From Sphingomonadales bacterium (GTDB taxonomy: Bacteria > Pseudomonadota > Alphaproteobacteria > Sphingomonadales > Sphingomonadaceae), in NCBI GenBank assembly GCA_017309275.1, contig JAFKLT010000049.1:16072-80071 (forward strand): 64,000 bases of DNA, given 5' to 3'. A program made the translations under genes and the position numbers. Shown here one piece after another: positions 56,047-64,000 of the stretch; the stretch's first letter is position 1; each line of letters begins with the position of its first letter. Below the pieces are notes generated by a model, which was given only the letters and a program-made list of their open reading frames with translations, did not search any database and was not told where the DNA came from.

Positions 56047-57059
56047 AGCGATGCCGACACCGCCGCCTCGGCAAAGGTCGCCATCCCGTCATGCGCGGCG
56101 AGAGCGGCACGGACCACCCCAGCCGCAACGGCCGCGCCGCTGCCTTCGCCAAGGCGCATCCCCAGCGTCAGCAACGGATCGAGGCCGAGCTTGTCGAGCA
56201 GGAGTCGATGTCCGGGTTCGGCCGAACAATGGCCGGCCAGACAATGGTCGACGATCGCCGGATTGTCGGACGCGAGCGGTGCGACGGCCGATGAGCAGAT
56301 GAAGCCGTCGAGCAGGACGGGGATGCCGAACTGCCTTGCGCGCACCACTGCGCCCGCGATGGCTGCGATCTCGCGCCCGCCGACGCGGCGCAGTGTTTCA
56401 AAAGCCGATCGGGCGGCATAGTCATGGACCGCCAGCGCCCGCTCGACGACCGCGATCTTGCGTGTAATCCCCGCATCGTCGACCCCCGTTCCGGGGCCGG
56501 TCCAGGCGGCAGCGCCGCCGCCAAAGCTGCGCGCGCACAGCGCCGCGGCGGCGGTCGAATTTCCGATTCCCATCTCGCCCAGCACGATCAGGTCGAGATC
56601 CTCTTCGACCACGGCGGCGCCTGCGTTCAGCGCGTCGAGGCATTCGGTCGCGGTCATCGCCGGACCCGCGGCGAAATCGGCGGTCGGGCGGTCGAGGTCG
56701 ATCGCAACGACGCGGAGCTCCAGCCCAGCCGCGAGTGACAGCGCATTGATCGCAGCGCCGCCAGCTTCGAAATTTGCAACCATTTGTGCCGTCACGCCGG
56801 CGGGAAAGGCGCTGACGCCGTGGATTGTCACGCCATGATTGCCCGCGAAGACGACGGCGCGTGCGCGATCGAGGCGCGGTCGCTCGCGCGCTTGCCAGCC
56901 GGCGAAAAAGACCGCGATATCCTCCAGCTGGCCCAGCGATCCGGCCGGCTTGGTAAGTTGTGCCTGCCGGCCCAGCGCTGCCGATCGCGCATCGGCGTCG
57001 GGACCGCCGAGATCGGCGAGCGCGGCCTCGAAATCGGCGATGGATGCGAAGCCGTTCAT
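56043..57059 (-). CDS. cobT: Nicotinate-nucleotide-dimethylbenzimidazole phosphoribosyltransferase
   Basis: 338 residues from ATG 57059. 'LTKPAGSLGQLEDIAVFFA', 'VVFAGNHGVTIHGVSAFP', 'VLGEMGIGNSTAAAAL' and the catalytic Glu in 'MRLGEGSGAAVAAGVV'. It activates the lower ligand base to alpha-ribazole phosphate. Four-base overlaps with the neighbours. Confidence 0.96.
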   Translation of the reverse strand: MNGFASIADFEAALADLGGPDADARSAALGRQAQLTKPAGSLGQLEDIAVFFAGWQARERPRLDRARAVVFAGNHGVTIHGVSAFPAGVTAQMVANFEAGGAAINALSLAAGLELRVVAIDLDRPTADFAAGPAMTATECLDALNAGAAVVEEDLDLIVLGEMGIGNSTAAAALCARSFGGGAAAWTGPGTGVDDAGITRKIAVVERALAVHDYAARSAFETLRRVGGREIAAIAGAVVRARQFGIPVLLDGFICSSAVAPLASDNPAIVDHCLAGHCSAEPGHRLLLDKLGLDPLLTLGMRLGEGSGAAVAAGVVRAALAAHDGMATFAEAAVSASL

Positions 57060-57469
57060 TCGGCGATGAACCCGGGCGGCGGCACACGGACGAGGAAATG
57101 GCCCTTCACCCCCTCGGGCCAGTCGGAATAGGCCACGCGGCCTTCGGCGCTTGCCGCGTGATGCACCGCATAATCCAGGATCGCGCGCGCCGCGTCCTCG
57201 TCGGGAGCGAAGCGTCCCAATATATAGCCGACTTTGCCGGGTGCCCGGATATGCACGGTGCAGAAATCCTTGCACGCGAACAGGCAGGGCATTTCCTCGA
57301 CCGCAATGTCGGCATAGGCGCGGTCGCTCTCGGCAAGGTCGCGGAGTAGGGCGACAAGCCGCGCCCCGCCGCGAACGCCAGCGTCGTCCTCGCGTGCGTC
57401 GTCGCTGTGACGACAGGTGTTGCACGCGATGACGGCCGGACCCTCGGCGGCGGGGCGCAGCATCGTCAT
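57056..57469 (-). CDS. DUF1636 Cys-rich protein (putative metal or Fe-S protein)
   Basis: 137 residues. Cys16 and Cys19 ('ACNTCRHS') with Cys62, Cys66 and Cys70 ('PCLFACKDFC') give a pattern like thioredoxin-fold [2Fe-2S] proteins. 'GKVGYILGRFAPDEDAARA' and 'YSDWPEGVKGHFLVRVPPPG' are typical of DUF1636, which is often linked to cobalamin or cobalt genes. No tested function is known to me. It sits inside the riboswitch-led operon, overlapping genes on both sides. Confidence 0.85.
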   Translation of the reverse strand: MTMLRPAAEGPAVIACNTCRHSDDAREDDAGVRGGARLVALLRDLAESDRAYADIAVEEMPCLFACKDFCTVHIRAPGKVGYILGRFAPDEDAARAILDYAVHHAASAEGRVAYSDWPEGVKGHFLVRVPPPGFIAE

Positions 57470-58023
57470 GTCGCCGGCGCCGTACGCACCCGTTCATCCG
57501 CGCCGAGCCGGATGCCCGCGCGTTCGAGCAGATGTTGCACCGCCATCAGTCCGGCAAAGATCGCGCCATAGCGGACGAACTGGCGCAGCAGCACCTCGCC
57601 CGAAAAGGCCGCCCAGCCATGATCAAGCAACGACACCCACAGCAGCACGCCCAGCTTGAAACCGGCGAAGGCGGCGACATAGCTGCCGCCCGCCTTCAGC
57701 ACGCCATGCCGGTTGCCGAGTGCCCGACCCGCAACTTCAGCCGACAGCAGCGACGCGACCGCCGCCGTGCCGAGCGCCAGGGGCCACACCATGCTCGCCG
57801 GTTCCGCCGGATAGCCGTGCGTGATGAAGGTCACCGCTTGCGCCGCGAACCAGGCGACGAACATCAGAATCAGGCCGTCGCGGCGCGACACCTGCGTCGC
57901 AGCGAGCGCCGCGAGCGAGGGAAAAGGTGTCGCACAGGCCAGCAACAGCGATGCGATGGTGCTCGACCCCGCCATGGTGCCGACCCAGATATTGCGCGCG
58001 AGTGCGCTCGAAGGCGTCGTCAT
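57466..58023 (-). CDS. Uncharacterised membrane protein of the cobalamin operon
   Basis: 185 residues from ATG 58023 with AGAGGAG upstream. Four to five hydrophobic helices ('MAGSSTIASLLLACATPF', 'LILMFVAWFAAQAVTFITHG', 'GGSYVAAFAGFKLGVLLWVS', 'FVRYGAIFAGLMAVQHLLERA'). I do not recognise the family. It follows btuB by 32 bases and overlaps the DUF1636 gene, so it is under the cobalamin riboswitch. A role in corrinoid or cobalt transport is possible but unproven. Confidence 0.8.
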   Translation of the reverse strand: MTTPSSALARNIWVGTMAGSSTIASLLLACATPFPSLAALAATQVSRRDGLILMFVAWFAAQAVTFITHGYPAEPASMVWPLALGTAAVASLLSAEVAGRALGNRHGVLKAGGSYVAAFAGFKLGVLLWVSLLDHGWAAFSGEVLLRQFVRYGAIFAGLMAVQHLLERAGIRLGADERVRTAPAT

Positions 58024-58055
58024 ACTCTTCTCCTCTGGCTGAAAGTTGCGGCGCA

Positions 58056-60026
58056 TCAGAAGCGCCCCCGGAAACCCGCGTAGAAGCTGCGGCCCAGCGT
58101 GCCGTATCGGAACGCGGTCATATATTTCTCATCGAACACATTCTCCGCGCGGGCGAAGAAACGGACATTGTCCGAAAGCCGATATTCGGCGCGCAGGTCG
58201 ACCAGCGTGTAATCATCGAGACGCGTCGTGTTCGCCGCATTGTCAAAGCTGGCGCCCGACCAACGCAGCGCAGCACCCAGATCGAGCCCGAAGGGCAGGG
58301 CATAGCTGACCGACGCGTTCGCGGCGTGGCGCGGGCGGCGCGGCAACGACTTGCCGAAATTGGCCGCGCCCGGCGAGCGATCCTCGGCGACGATCCAGCT
58401 GTAATTGCCGTCGAGCTTGAAGCCGCCGAGCGTGAGCGCCGCCGCCGCCTCGATCCCGTGCGCTTCGCCGCGCGAGACGTTCGAATAGAAACCCGAACGC
58501 CGCACTGCCGGATTGCCTGGCACGCGGCACAGCGGATTGGTCGATGTCGAGGAACAGCTGTTGAAGATGATCTGGTTCGTCGTCGTGCGGTCGAACCAGG
58601 TCGCTCCGATAATCAGCTTGCGGCCCCACAGATGCTGTTCGATGCCGGCTTCCCAGCCCTTTGCCTCTTCGGGATCGAGCGCGACATTCCCATATTCGCT
58701 GAACAGCTGATACAGCGTCGGTGCCTTGAAACCCTCGCCATAGCTGGCGCGCAGCACCGTCCCGGTGGACAGGCGCCAGACGCCGCCTGCGGCGAACAGC
58801 GTTTGCCCGCCATAACGGTCATGATCGTCGTACCGGACGCCGCCGTTGATCGTCAGCCCGTCGATCGGCTCGACGCTGATCTGGCCATAGGCGCTGGTGG
58901 TTTCAGCGCGCCCGGTCGCGAACGCGGGCAGGGGGGTGGCGAGTGACGCGGCGGGCGAGCGGCTCTGAAAACGGGACCGCTCGTTCTCGACGCCGAAGAT
59001 CGCCGTCACGCCGCGCGTGATGTCGAAACTGCCCTGATATTCCCAGCGGCGATTCTCGCCCTCGGACTCGAAGCTTTGCTGCCGCGCGCGCGTCGGGTTG
59101 AAATTGTCGCGGTCCGTCTTGGTCTGCGAATAGGCGACGCGATTGCGAAAGCGGCCTTGCAACAGGTCGAAGTTCAGCCCGGCATAGCCCAGCAATTCCT
59201 TGTTGAGGCCGTAATCGGCGGTGTCGCCGCTGGTCGAATCGAATTCGAAGCGCGACGATGAATAATAGCCGCGGACATCGACGCTCACATTGTCTGCGAG
59301 CGCGAGTTCGGCGCGCCCGGTGACGCTGTTGCTGCGATATCCGTCCTTCTCGACCCCGCCAAAGGCCGGCGCGATGGCCGAAATGCCGTCGGTGGTAAAG
59401 GTCTGGCCGCCGATGCGCCAAGTCAGCGGCCCGGTGCGGCCACCGATCGCGCCACGCGCGCTGACCGTGTCGCGCGAACCAGCCTCGATGTCGAAGCTGC
59501 CTTCGAGCGTCTTTTGCGCCTCGGCGGTCACGATATTGACCACGCCGCCGATCGCCTGGCTACCCCACAGGATCGACTGGGGCCCGCGCAGAACCTCGAT
59601 GCGATCAATGTCGCCGATCAGCAGGTTGGCGAAATTATAGCCGCCCCCGGCAGACGCGGGATCGTTCATCTTGACCCCGTCGATGACGACGACGGTGTGG
59701 TCCGACTCGGCTCCGCGGATGCGCAGCGAGGTGGAGGTGCCGTAGCCGCCGTTGCGCGACACCGTGATGCCCGGGGTGCGCAGCAGCAGTTCGGTCGCGC
59801 CGATATCCTGCGACCGGTCGATCGCCGCCTTGTCGAGCACGGTGATGGTCGACGGCACCTGGTCGAGCGTGACGGGCGCGCGCGTTGCGGTGACGACGAT
59901 GCTGTCCTCATCGACTGCGGCTGTGGCTGCGGCGACGGTGCCGGCCGCTATCTCTTCGGCCGACGCATGGGTGGAGGCCGCAAGCGCGGCCAGCGAAATG
60001 GAACTTCGAATGATAATCCTGAACAT
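58056..60026 (-). CDS. btuB: TonB-dependent vitamin B12 receptor
   Basis: 656 residues from ATG 60026. Signal peptide ends at 'THASAE'. Plug with 'SIVVTATRAPVTLDQVPSTI', 'SRNGGYGTSTSLRIRGAESDH' in pieces, and 'IDRIEVLRGPQSILWGSQAIGG', all BtuB-like. Ends in '..FYAGFRGRF'. It imports cobalamin or cobinamide. Preceded by a cobalamin riboswitch and first gene of the operon running to cobU. Confidence 0.96.
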   Translation of the reverse strand: MFRIIIRSSISLAALAASTHASAEEIAAGTVAAATAAVDEDSIVVTATRAPVTLDQVPSTITVLDKAAIDRSQDIGATELLLRTPGITVSRNGGYGTSTSLRIRGAESDHTVVVIDGVKMNDPASAGGGYNFANLLIGDIDRIEVLRGPQSILWGSQAIGGVVNIVTAEAQKTLEGSFDIEAGSRDTVSARGAIGGRTGPLTWRIGGQTFTTDGISAIAPAFGGVEKDGYRSNSVTGRAELALADNVSVDVRGYYSSSRFEFDSTSGDTADYGLNKELLGYAGLNFDLLQGRFRNRVAYSQTKTDRDNFNPTRARQQSFESEGENRRWEYQGSFDITRGVTAIFGVENERSRFQSRSPAASLATPLPAFATGRAETTSAYGQISVEPIDGLTINGGVRYDDHDRYGGQTLFAAGGVWRLSTGTVLRASYGEGFKAPTLYQLFSEYGNVALDPEEAKGWEAGIEQHLWGRKLIIGATWFDRTTTNQIIFNSCSSTSTNPLCRVPGNPAVRRSGFYSNVSRGEAHGIEAAAALTLGGFKLDGNYSWIVAEDRSPGAANFGKSLPRRPRHAANASVSYALPFGLDLGAALRWSGASFDNAANTTRLDDYTLVDLRAEYRLSDNVRFFARAENVFDEKYMTAFRYGTLGRSFYAGFRGRF

Positions 60027-60190
60027 CGGGTACCCTATCGACAAGACCGCTTGGCCGCGGGGTCGATGGCGATTGGCCCGTTTCGGGCGCACGACATCGG
60101 CCCGCGCGAACACGCGGTCACCTTTGTCGTCTGTCGGGTTCACCCCCGTCCGCCCGGCACACCCTGTCCGCGCGAAAGACGACGGCGACG

Positions 60191-60350
60191 GGCAGGTCTC
60201 CTGGCTCGCGGGTCGACGCCGGTTCGGGCCGCCTTCTCAGGACCGGATGGTCCCAATGGCATGTGGCCCGATGGCTCTCCGCTTACAGTTGCAGGGGCAG
60301 CCGGGGTTTCGCACCCCATTCCCTTTCAATCCCCTTTCGGGGAACCTGTC
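60191..60350 (-). promoter_or_regulatory. Cobalamin riboswitch before btuB
   Basis: Read on the minus strand: GACAGGT opens P1 (60344-60350), AAAGGGGA and AAAGGGAA near the 5' side, then GGCTGCCCCTGCAACTGTAAGCGGAGAG (60275-60302, quoted as B12-box region positions), and the 3' end GAGCCAGGAGACCTGCC. These are the conserved blocks of the AdoCbl aptamer. The start of btuB is 164 bases downstream, enough for an expression platform. Confidence 0.93.
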
Positions 60351-60376
60351 GCGGCCCGCTCGTTAGGCGGATCGTC

Positions 60377-61678
60377 TCAGGCGATCAAGTGAAAGAAACT
60401 GCCGCTGACCGACCCTGCGCGATGGCCGGCGGGGCCGAGGTCGCGACCCGCCGCGTCGGCCAGCCGGGCAAAGGGCCGGCCCTCGTCTGCCGAAGTGATC
60501 GTTGCATGATGATATTCATGCCCCCAAAGCGGCGTGTCGGCATCGGCGAAGCGGGTGCCTTCGAACAGCCGTGCCTGGCGATAGCCGAGCGACATCTTCC
60601 TCTTCGCAAAGCTGGTGTCGACGGGCAGCAGCCCAGCCATCGGATGCACGGTTCCATCGGCGTCCGCGATGCTGCGGCCCAGCAGCATATAGCCGCCGCA
60701 CTCGCCATGTACCGGCGCGCGCGCGGCGAACGCGTGCAGCCCCGCCATGAACCGCGCGTTGCTCGCTAGTCGTCCAGCGTGAAGCTCGGGATAGCCGCCG
60801 GGTAGCCAGCAGGCGTCGCAATCGGCAGGCGGCGCTTCGTCGGCGAGCGGTGAGAAGGTCCGGATTTCGGCACCCGCCTCGCGCCACCAGCTTGCGAGGT
60901 GCGGATAGAAAAAGGCGAAGGCGTCATCGGCGGCGAGGGCGATCCGCTGGCCGGGTGGGCGAAGGCGTGGCGTGACCGGCGCGGCCGGGCGGGTCGCCTG
61001 TGCGGCCGCCCGGATCGCGCCGAGGTCGCAATCGCGCGCGACGATCGCCGCGATGGCATCGAGGCGCCCGTCGAGCGCGCCGTCCTCGCGCGCCTGCACC
61101 AGCCCCAGATGCCGCGACGCGACTGCCAGCGCGGGATCGCGGCGGATCGTGCCGAACAGCGGCAGGTCCAGGCATTCGAACCCTTCGGCAACCATCGCCG
61201 CGTGGCGCTCGCTCGCGACGCGGTTGACGATAACCCCTGCGACCGCCGGCGCGCCCGGAAAGGTCGCCAGGCCATGCGCCACTGCGGCGACGCTCTGTCC
61301 CGCGCCCTCGGCATCGACGACCAGCACGATCGGCCATCCCGTCAACCGCGCGACCTCGGCTGCCGTGCTGGCCTTGCCCGCGCCGTCGAACAATCCCATT
61401 GCGGCCTCGGCGATGATCAGGTCGGTGCTGCTCGCCTGCCGCGCCGCCAATCCCTGCAGCATCGCCGGGGCCATCGCGAAACCGTCGAGGTTGATCGACG
61501 GCCGCGCGGTCGCGGCGGCATGGAATCCGGGGTCGATATAGTCGGGACCGCACTTCGCCGCGGCTACCGCCAGCCCGTCGCGGACGAACGCGCGCTGAAG
61601 GCCGATCGCGACGAGCGTCTTTCCGGCGCCCGAGCGCGGGGCCGCGACCAGCAGCCCCGGCGCCAGGCGGCCGCTCAA
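60377..61678 (-). CDS. cobB: Cobyrinate a,c-diamide synthase
   Basis: 433 residues from a TTG at 61678 that overlaps the cobO stop (TTGA); no ATG or GTG fits the conserved N-terminus. 'LLVAAPRSGAGKTLVAIGLQ' P-loop, 'KCGPDYIDPGFHAAAT', 'AEGAGQSVAAVAHGL', and amidotransferase Cys in 'VHGECGGYMLLGRSI'. It amidates the a and c side chains. With cobQ this lets the cell process cobyrinate. Confidence 0.94.
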   Translation of the reverse strand: MSGRLAPGLLVAAPRSGAGKTLVAIGLQRAFVRDGLAVAAAKCGPDYIDPGFHAAATARPSINLDGFAMAPAMLQGLAARQASSTDLIIAEAAMGLFDGAGKASTAAEVARLTGWPIVLVVDAEGAGQSVAAVAHGLATFPGAPAVAGVIVNRVASERHAAMVAEGFECLDLPLFGTIRRDPALAVASRHLGLVQAREDGALDGRLDAIAAIVARDCDLGAIRAAAQATRPAAPVTPRLRPPGQRIALAADDAFAFFYPHLASWWREAGAEIRTFSPLADEAPPADCDACWLPGGYPELHAGRLASNARFMAGLHAFAARAPVHGECGGYMLLGRSIADADGTVHPMAGLLPVDTSFAKRKMSLGYRQARLFEGTRFADADTPLWGHEYHHATITSADEGRPFARLADAAGRDLGPAGHRAGSVSGSFFHLIA

Positions 61679-62283
61679 AACTCGATCCCCGGCTGCGCTT
61701 TCACGCCCGATCGAAAGGGATGTTTGACCTGGACCATCTCGGTCACCAGGTCGGCGGCTTCGATCAGCGCGTCCGGGGCGTTGCGGCCCGTGACGACGAC
61801 ATGCTTCATCTGGCTGCGATCCATCAGGCCCGCGACCACCTCGTCGACGGGCAGATATTCGTACCGCAAGACGATGTTGAGCTCGTCGGCGACGACCATC
61901 GCGATCTCCGGATCGGCGATCATTCGTTTGACTTCGTCCCACCCGGCGCGGGCCCAGGCGATGTCGCGCGCGCGATCTTGGGTGTCCCAGGTGAAGCCTT
62001 CGCCCATGACGCGATGTTCGACCTGCCCCGGAAAGGCGGAATAGACTGCCTTTTCTCCCGTCGCCCAGCCGCCTTTGATGAACTGGACGATGCCGACCTT
62101 CATTCCGTGTCCCAAGGCGCGGCAGACCATGCCGAAGGCAGCGGTCGACTTGCCCTTGCCCTTACCGGTGTGGACGATCAGCAGGCCTTTTTCCTGGGTC
62201 TTGTCGGCCATGATCTTGGCCTTTGCGACTTGCCGCTTGCGCGCTTTTTCATTGTGGCGCTCGTTGATCTCGTCTTCGGTCAT
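61675..62283 (-). CDS. cobO: Cob(I)yrinic acid a,c-diamide adenosyltransferase
   Basis: 202 residues from ATG 62283 with GGAGG upstream. 'LIVHTGKGKGKSTAAFGMV' P-loop at about 37-55, 'VQFIKGGWATGEKAVY', 'VVADELNIVLRYEYLP' and 'HVVVTGRNAPDALIEAAD' are CobO/BtuR. It adds the upper adenosyl ligand. First gene after the second riboswitch. Confidence 0.96.
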   Translation of the reverse strand: MTEDEINERHNEKARKRQVAKAKIMADKTQEKGLLIVHTGKGKGKSTAAFGMVCRALGHGMKVGIVQFIKGGWATGEKAVYSAFPGQVEHRVMGEGFTWDTQDRARDIAWARAGWDEVKRMIADPEIAMVVADELNIVLRYEYLPVDEVVAGLMDRSQMKHVVVTGRNAPDALIEAADLVTEMVQVKHPFRSGVKAQPGIEF

Positions 62284-62413
62284 CTCATCCTCCGGGCACG
62301 ACCAAGCTTTGGCGCGGCAGCCGGAATGGCGCCGCACCGGTTCTCATTCGTCGCCCGAACGGTTGATCCGTGCCCGGCCATTCCCTGGACCCAGGCATTG
62401 AGCGACCCGCGCC

Positions 62414-62608
62414 GGCAGGTCTCCTGGCTCGCGGGTCCTCGCTTGATCACGCCTTCCCGGTTTGACCCAGTGGCTGTCCCGGATGATGCCGGGACGGTGT
62501 GTCGCGCTCGCCGCTTACAGTTGCAGGGACAGCCCTGGATTTGGCCAGCCGCAGATCGGCCGCCTCACCACGTTCCCCATTAAGCCCCTTCGGGCACCGG
62601 TGCGGTTG
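62414..62608 (-). promoter_or_regulatory. Cobalamin riboswitch before cobO
   Basis: Minus-strand blocks: ACCGGTGCCCG, GGGGAACGTGGTGAG, the B12-box region CTGCAACTGTAAGCGGCGAG (within 62509-62530), AGCCACTG, GGGAAGGC and the 3' GAGCCAGGAGACCTGCC. More complete than the btuB copy. It ends 130 bases before the cobO ATG. Confidence 0.94.
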
Positions 62609-62635
62609 TTTGAAGGCATCGGCCTTCGCATTCGG

Positions 62636-62663
62636 CGAATAGAGCCATCGCCGAATTTGACAA
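62636..62663 (-). promoter_or_regulatory. Predicted promoter of riboswitch-cobO-cobB transcript
   Basis: Minus-strand TTGTCA (62658-62663) and TATTCG (62636-62641) with a 16-base spacer, placed about 30 bases before the first conserved base of the riboswitch. Confidence 0.45.
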
Positions 62664-62684
62664 TAGCTCCGGCGGTGGCAGCCT

Positions 62685-63131
62685 TCAGAAGAATTCGTCC
62701 AGCAGCAAGTGGAACTGCAGCTTGCGCTGATCTGCATCCGCTATGCCATATTGGTGGAGAAATCTTTCCTGCGGAGCATCACCGAACTCATCCAGACAGT
62801 TCCAAATTATGGCAAGGTCCTGATACCGATCAGTAATCCCGACCCGGCCCACTTCGATGCATCCGACGATACTGCCCGCACGAACGAAAACATTGTCGAG
62901 AGAGAAATCGCCGTGCGTGACGACAGGATCGGGAACCAAGGGCAGCAGGTCTTACAATGCTTCCCATACCTGTTCGGCTGTCCAGCCTTGGCGTTCCTCG
63001 TCAAAATCGTCCGTTTTGATCCAGCCCGTGCTAACGCGCGCCAGCTCCAGCTCCAGCCGGTAGGGATGATCGCTGTTGAAGGGGTAGCTATTTACGGGGA
63101 CCGCGTGCAAGCGGCGGAGAAATGCAGCTAA
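62685..63131 (-). pseudogene. Aminoglycoside 3'-phosphotransferase remnant (truncated, internal stop)
   Basis: On the minus strand the frame reads '..LAAFLRRLHAVPVNSYPFNSDHPYRL' in pieces, then 'GWTAEQVWEAL', a TAA, and 'DLLPLVPDPVVTHGDFSLDN', '..DRYQDLAIIWNCL..' and 'LQFHLLLDEFF'. This is the C-terminal ~150 residues of an APH(3')-I/II type enzyme, including the catalytic loop 'THGDFSLDN' and 'VGRVGITDRYQDLA'. The N-terminal ~110 residues, with the nucleotide-binding half, are missing. No activity is expected. Confidence 0.85.
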
Positions 63132-63348
63132 TTCGAATTTTCATTTGCACGCGGCCTTCGGGCCGTCAATGAAACCAATATTCCGGCTTTCCTCCCATTT
63201 TAGAACGCCTTGATGGCCAATCCTTTACACTGCGGGTCCAATGACGGGAATCGGGACCTCCGAATTGACGGATTCATTGTCAAACCGCGTCGGGGGAATC
63301 AGAAGGGGGCCGGTCGCGCCACCGATTCTAACTGACTGGACAGATTGA

Positions 63349-64000
63349 ATGAAACCGATCCGCAAAGCCGTATTTCCCGTAGCCGGTCTGGGCACGCGTT
63401 TTCTGCCTGCGACGAAGGCGATCCCGAAGGAGATGCTGCCTGTGGTTGATCGTCCGCTGATCCAATATGCGGTGGACGAGGCGGTGGAGGCGGGGATACG
63501 GGTCGCGGGAAGAGCGCGATCGAGGATCATTTCGACATTGCGTTCGAGCTTGAGAAGACGATGTCGGAGCGGGGGAAGGATCTGTCGGTGCTGGCGCCGA
63601 CGCGGCTTGGCCCGGGCAGCTGCGCCTATGTCCGGCAGCAGGAACCGATGGGCCTGGGCCATGCGATCTGGTGCGCGCGCGACATCGTCGGCGACGAGCC
63701 CTTCGCCATCTTCCTGCCCGACGAGTTCATGCACGGCTCGCCGGGCTGCATGAAGCAGATGGTCGATGCGTATCACCGTGTCGGCGGCAACATGATCTCT
63801 GTCCTGGAAGTGCCGCGCGACCAGGTGTCGTCCTATGGCGTGATCGCGCCCGGCGCGCGCGATGGCGCGCTGACCGAGGTGACCGGGCTGGTCGAGAAGC
63901 CGCGCGTCGAGGACGCGCCGTCGAACCTGATCATCTCGGGCCGCTATATCCTGCAGCCCGAGGTGATGCGCGTGCTGGAGAAGCAGGAGAAGGGCGCCGG
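63349..64000 (+). pseudogene. galU: UTP-glucose-1-phosphate uridylyltransferase with frameshifting deletion (partial at window end)
   Basis: The gene starts normally with '[20 protein letters not shown]' and '[20 protein letters not shown]' up to Gly49 (63495). After GGGAT at 63493-63497 the sequence jumps to ACGGGTCGCGGGAAGAGC ('TGRGKS'), and the rest ('[20 protein letters not shown]', '[19 protein letters not shown]', '[12 protein letters not shown]') is in another frame. The expected '..EQMIFV' block between them is absent, which corresponds to 19 deleted bases. The downstream frame is open to the window edge. Either a dead copy or a sequencing or assembly gap. Confidence 0.85.

Noticed and set aside
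63152-63165. Hairpin CGGCC-TTCG-GGCCG before galU
   Set aside because: A stable tetraloop stem, but without a T-run and not placed after an intact gene; too little to call a terminator.

Overview
The window looks like chromosome from a GC-rich alphaproteobacterium of the order Sphingomonadales, probably Sphingopyxis-like (inferred from gene content and order, not from a search). Pointers are the parAB pair, the gpsA-tsaD / hemC-hemD-mitofilin arrangement, several TonB-dependent receptors, DUF4402 surface proteins, a CYP153-type P450 and typical sphingomonad intergenic palindromes. Genes are tightly packed, with many 1-4 bp stop/start overlaps.

Layout. 1-1351: end of parA and complete parB. 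1786-6154: surface-protein assembly locus (DUF4402 subunit, PapD-like chaperone, large usher-like outer-membrane protein). 6304-10110: glycan module (UGM-like flavoprotein, GtrA, GT-C-like membrane protein), whose 3' end overlaps an antisense msrB remnant. 10213-20294: TonB-C protein, MsrB, CYP153, ABC-2 exporter, QueG, lipoprotein, EI24 protein, adenosine kinase, flippase. 20371-25062: gpsA and tsaD divergent from hemC, hemD and a mitofilin/Mic60-like protein. 25102-27439: glutaryl-CoA dehydrogenase plus class III CoA-transferase. 27490-30675: TonB-dependent receptor divergent from a TetR regulator around a perfect palindrome. 30716-39460: metXW, hisC-tyrA, plsC, ydcF, ftsEX, a zinc-ribbon protein and a YeiH-like transporter. 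39561-39637: tRNA-Arg(CCG).

40117-50844 is a self-contained catabolic locus: PhyH-family dioxygenase, alpha/beta hydrolase, TonB-dependent receptor, spinster-type MFS, FCD-type GntR regulator, LldD L-lactate dehydrogenase, SDR, FAH-family hydrolase and a CtBP-like D-2-hydroxyacid dehydrogenase. The SDR and FAH hydrolase resemble the last two enzymes of non-phosphorylated L-rhamnose/L-fucose pathways, whose products are pyruvate and L-lactate; LldD would then oxidise the lactate. Entry steps of the known pathways are absent, and the leading dioxygenase/hydrolase pair is not part of them. Similar AT-rich motifs occur in four promoter regions of the locus. This is the best candidate for an undescribed system here.

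50869-62608 is a cobalamin late-synthesis and salvage block, all on the minus strand, with two cobalamin riboswitches: one before cobO-cobB, one before btuB and ten-gene operon running to cobU. No corrin-ring genes are present in the window. It includes an uncharacterised membrane protein and a DUF1636 Cys-rich protein.

62685-64000 holds gene debris: an N-terminally truncated, nonsense-interrupted aminoglycoside 3'-phosphotransferase gene and a galU gene broken by an apparent 19-base deletion.
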